This document shows positions 61,451-64,000 of a DNA stretch of 64,000 bases, in pieces. The stretch is from Treponema sp. Lineage in GTDB: Bacteria; Spirochaetota; Spirochaetia; Treponematales; Breznakiellaceae. Position 1 is the first letter of the stretch, and the number at the start of each line of letters is the position of its first letter. The position numbers and the translations under genes were made by a program. The notes under the pieces are model-generated. The model ran no database searches, was not told the DNA's origin, and saw only the letters and a list, made by a program, of their open reading frames with translations. The stretch covers positions 62,001 to 126,000 of the forward strand of contig WRLP01000003.1 of the NCBI GenBank assembly GCA_009777535.1. The letters are read 5' to 3'.

Positions 61451-62884
61451 TTACAACAGCTTAAAAAGTTCTTCCCTATATTCTGACTGAATAACGGCCT
61501 GCGCGTCCACCGTGTTTATCAGCAGATCGCCCCATGCCTCCATAAAGGCGGCATTGATTTTATCGATGAGCATATCCGGCATTGTATTGTTTTCTCTTGC
61601 CAGAGATGCCAGCATTGCAGCTTTGTTTTCATCTTCGCCGGCAATTATCCGCAGGGCCTGTATTTCGTTCTTGTCCAGTTTTTTTATGAATGTTTTAAAT
61701 GATATTTTAACAGGTTTTGTTTTTGCGGCTTTTATTATTCGCGGAGGGGTATCGGGAACTTCCGTTTCTTTTTCTTCGACGGTGAGCATGTCGCGGACAA
61801 TATCAGAATCGCTGCGCAGCCGGATGAGTCCGTCATTGTTTATGTTTATCTGCGTCAGTGCGTGATCCGCCATGCGCTTCCAGCGGTCGGCGAGATGAGG
61901 AGGCCTGTCTGCGGTCTTATAGTCATTTTTAATTCTGAAACAGTGTTCAACATAATCGAATAAATTTTCAAGAAAACTGATAAGACTAATGTTTTTCGAA
62001 AAGCGCCGCCCTGTAACTGTGTACGAAGAATGACCGGCGCGTTCCATGCCGGCAAAGGCTTTTCGGTTTTCGGTATTGATCGAGCGGGGACAAAAATATT
62101 CAAACAGCCCAAGCCGGTCATTTTCCCGCAGATTGCGATCGATGGCGTTAATTACGGTCTCGAAATCACCGGCAAACTCCCCGCTGCGGGATGAGTACCG
62201 GTCGAAGAAAATGCTCTTTTCCAGCGGCCGGCGAAGCAGAAGTTTAATATCATTAAAGGCGATTGTGTTATTTTCTTCGATAAAGCTTTTGTAAATTAAA
62301 ATATCAACAAGCAGCAGATCGCTGCATCCGCGTACATGCGGTAACAATCCGGTTATAAAGGTATTTGGCATTTCATATAACACGATAAAATCCAGCAGCC
62401 ACCCGGGAAGAAAGCCGCCGATATCATCAAAAACATCGCCGTAATATTTCCAGAGTTCTTCAAGCTGGCGGAAATTTTCTGCAAACTCTTTTTCCCCTCC
62501 GGAAAAAAGGCATAGCTCTCGCGCGTAAATGCGGATATATTTTTCATCGGTTTTAAGGATATTTCTGCGGCGGAATTCAGCGCGCCAGTAAATATAAAAC
62601 GCCCTTTCGCTCTCGTCCATTCGTTCAATGTCAAGGGAGCCCTTCAAAAGCCTGAGCGGAGTGTACGGCGCCGGCGGCCCCTCAGCCCTGAACAGACTCA
62701 GCTCTGTATACAGTGACTGCCCGTCAATGGCGGCAAATTTTTCTTTTACCGCAAAACTGAAGGGGAAAGAGGTGTTTTTGGGGAAATTTGACGAAGGATG
62801 GTTTTTGTCCTTTTCCACAAACTGTTTTACCACAGTAACGCATAAATTACCAGATACCTTCCTGGGAGTTTTACCCAAAGGCAA
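61451..62884 (-). CDS. TerB-N/TerB-C domain protein
   Basis: 477 aa from TTG 62884; the true start may lie a little inside, since no good ribosome site is seen. The segment YIYWRAEFRRRNILKTDEKYIRIYARELCLF matches the TerB-N domain; the C-terminal region (KISFKTFIKKLDKNEIQALRIIAGEDENK ... INAAFMEAWGDLLINT) fits TerB-C, both known from tellurium-resistance-linked DNA-processing operons. Function unproven. Forms an operon with a BrxD-like ATPase and an Lhr-like helicase. Family assignment from reading only. Confidence 0.7.
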   Translation of the reverse strand: MPLGKTPRKVSGNLCVTVVKQFVEKDKNHPSSNFPKNTSFPFSFAVKEKFAAIDGQSLYTELSLFRAEGPPAPYTPLRLLKGSLDIERMDESERAFYIYWRAEFRRRNILKTDEKYIRIYARELCLFSGGEKEFAENFRQLEELWKYYGDVFDDIGGFLPGWLLDFIVLYEMPNTFITGLLPHVRGCSDLLLVDILIYKSFIEENNTIAFNDIKLLLRRPLEKSIFFDRYSSRSGEFAGDFETVINAIDRNLRENDRLGLFEYFCPRSINTENRKAFAGMERAGHSSYTVTGRRFSKNISLISFLENLFDYVEHCFRIKNDYKTADRPPHLADRWKRMADHALTQININNDGLIRLRSDSDIVRDMLTVEEKETEVPDTPPRIIKAAKTKPVKISFKTFIKKLDKNEIQALRIIAGEDENKAAMLASLARENNTMPDMLIDKINAAFMEAWGDLLINTVDAQAVIQSEYREELFKLL

Positions 62885-62918
62885 GAAATATTAATGCTGC
62901 AGAACTCATAAACGTGCA

Positions 62919-62947
62919 TTGCCATTTTGATATAGCCAAGTTATAAT
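62919..62947 (+). promoter_or_regulatory. Leaderless-type promoter of MNT gene
   Basis: TTGCCA (62919), 17 bp, TATAAT (62942-62947), 6 nt to ATG 62954. Confidence 0.6.
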
Positions 62948-62953
62948 ATTGAT

Positions 62954-63277
62954 ATGGATTCAGCAATTCAGGCGGAATTGAACAAACTTACAGAACTCAT
63001 TCTCAACGCAATGCCTGTTGAACAAATTTACCTTTTTGGTTCTTATGCCTATGGAACGCCCCACAGGGATTCCGACCTGGATCTGTATGTGGTATTGAAA
63101 GATGACAATCCTATGCGGGATCTTGATGCCGGCCTGCAAATCCGCTTGGCTATTGCCCGTAAAAAGTCCATGCCTGTTGATATAATTGCAAAAAAGAAAA
63201 AAGATTTTATCAGCCGTCTGGATGGTATGACGCTGGAGCGTAAGGTAAACAGGGAGGGGATACGCATCTATGGCTAA
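62954..63277 (+). CDS. Minimal nucleotidyltransferase (MNT) of an MNT/HEPN pair
   Basis: 107 aa. Active-site GSYAYGTPHRDSDLDLYV fits the GSX10DXD pattern of MntA-type minimal nucleotidyltransferases. Its start overlaps nothing upstream; its end overlaps the HEPN gene by 8 bp. In known pairs such proteins modify or counteract the HEPN partner. Divergent from the TerB operon, across a 69-bp gap with the promoter at 62919. Confidence 0.85.
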   Translation: MDSAIQAELNKLTELILNAMPVEQIYLFGSYAYGTPHRDSDLDLYVVLKDDNPMRDLDAGLQIRLAIARKKSMPVDIIAKKKKDFISRLDGMTLERKVNREGIRIYG

Positions 63278-63674
63278 ACAAACAAACTCACCGGATGACT
63301 GGAGAGTCCTGGCAGAGCGTGATATGTCCGTCGCAGAGCATCTTGCCAGAACCATGGTTCCTGTTCCAGCGGAAATTATCGCTTTTCATTGCCAGCAAAC
63401 TGCAGAAAAGCTTCTAAAAGGCGCTCTGGAAAAGCTGGGAGAAGAACCGCCCTACACCCACGACCTGGACGAGCTTTGTGGAATTGCAGAAAAGCACCGT
63501 CCTTCATTTGCAAGCATATCTTCTCTTTGCTCGGTAATAACCCATTTTTCAATATTGCCCCGTTATGATCGGGGTTTGAGCTTGTCTCTAACAGATTTGA
63601 ATATTGTTATGCAGCACACAAAAACAATCAAGGAATTTCTACAAAAGGAAATTCCCGAAATGTTTACAGTCTGA
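63270..63674 (+). CDS. HEPN-domain protein
   Basis: 134 aa. AFHCQQTAEKLLKGALEKLG, YTHDLDEL and ILPRYDRG are the HEPN signature of the subfamily paired with MNT proteins. The RX4-6H RNase motif of HepT-type toxins is not present, so whether it is toxic is open. Overlaps the MNT gene by 8 bp, hence coupled. Confidence 0.82.
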   Translation: MAKQTNSPDDWRVLAERDMSVAEHLARTMVPVPAEIIAFHCQQTAEKLLKGALEKLGEEPPYTHDLDELCGIAEKHRPSFASISSLCSVITHFSILPRYDRGLSLSLTDLNIVMQHTKTIKEFLQKEIPEMFTV

Positions 63675-63684
63675 GCCGGCTTCT

Positions 63685-64000
63685 TTATCCACCGGTGAAG
63701 CGCCGCCTCGCCGCCCACAGACCCAGCGCCGGGTCTGAAACAAAAAAAATTCTTTCGCCGTCGTTCATTGTGTTCCAGCCGGGAGGCAGTTTGCCGGCGT
63801 TATAGCGGGCATTGGCTTCTTTCAAATCGCCCCACTGGTAACCCGCCGATTCTATTTCCTTGCGGGAAAGGCCGGCGCCGGGGCAGTAACGTACTGTAAA
63901 CCGCCCTTCGCCGCAGCCGTGGATCAGGTGGGCGGCGGTGCACAGGTTGCCGGCAAGGCAGGCATCCGTCTCTACCCTGGAAATAATTTCCCGCCCCGGC
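63685..64000 (-). CDS. Unrecognised gene, C-terminal part only
   Basis: Open at the right window edge; stop TAA at 63685-63687. The ~105 visible residues include CLAGNLCTAAHLIHGCGEG, YCPGAGLSRKEIESAGYQWGDL and KLPPGWNTMNDGERIFF. Several Cys and His suggest metal binding, but no family is recognised from this end. Convergent with the HEPN gene (10-bp gap). Confidence 0.5.
   Translation of the reverse strand, partial: PGREIISRVETDACLAGNLCTAAHLIHGCGEGRFTVRYCPGAGLSRKEIESAGYQWGDLKEANARYNAGKLPPGWNTMNDGERIFFVSDPALGLWAARRRFTGG

Overview
The window reads as chromosome of a Treponema-like spirochaete, probably a host-gut lineage. Reasons: many large lipoproteins with a Cys-Asp-Asp/Cys-Asp-Asn lipobox, porin-like outer-membrane barrels, a flgF-flgG-rod protein cluster, an archaeal/spirochaete-type UMP kinase, and a lipoprotein serpin of the kind found in gut bacteria. 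No rRNA, tRNA, CRISPR array or insertion-sequence transposase was seen. Two genes run off the ends: a sulfatase-modifying-type lipoprotein on the left and an unrecognised gene on the right.

Layout. 1-10.9 kb: a secreted esterase plus lipoprotein (minus), repeat-domain lipoproteins, then an operon of two porin-like barrels, a CoA-transferase and an alpha/beta hydrolase, facing a ketoacyl-synthase-III-like gene. The promoters of these units share a 13-bp inverted repeat, so they look like one regulon for acyl/ester metabolism. 10.9-23.8 kb: tryptophan genes in two minus-strand blocks (trpBA and trpD-trpC-DASS transporter-trpF) around two giant surface lipoproteins on the plus strand; trpF carries an in-frame palindromic repeat. 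23.8-34.5 kb: accessory region with repeats, two oxidoreductases, small regulators (two apparently lacking an ATG/GTG/TTG start), lipoproteins and a TetR-lipoprotein-flavoprotein operon. 34.6-47.2 kb: a hybrid histidine kinase, an operon of ECF sigma factor, anti-sigma factor, two envelope proteins and pyrH, then cysS, a serpin, a POTRA/barrel protein, a methyltransferase and an MgtC-like protein. 47.2-56.9 kb: xseA-xseB-mutL, an NMT1/SsuA-type ABC transporter, flagellar rod genes, a VOC protein and an OmpA-family protein. 56.9-64 kb: an M15 peptidase, then a three-gene operon (TerB-domain protein, BrxD-like ATPase, Lhr/BrxHI-like helicase) beside a divergent MNT/HEPN pair; this is the best candidate for an unusual defence or DNA-processing system.

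Cross-cutting signals: the shared inverted-repeat operator, two families of dispersed hairpin repeats (one with compensatory base changes between copies, one inserted in trpF), and a set of apparently leaderless genes whose -10 box lies about 6 nt before the ATG. All product calls come from reading motifs; no database search was run.
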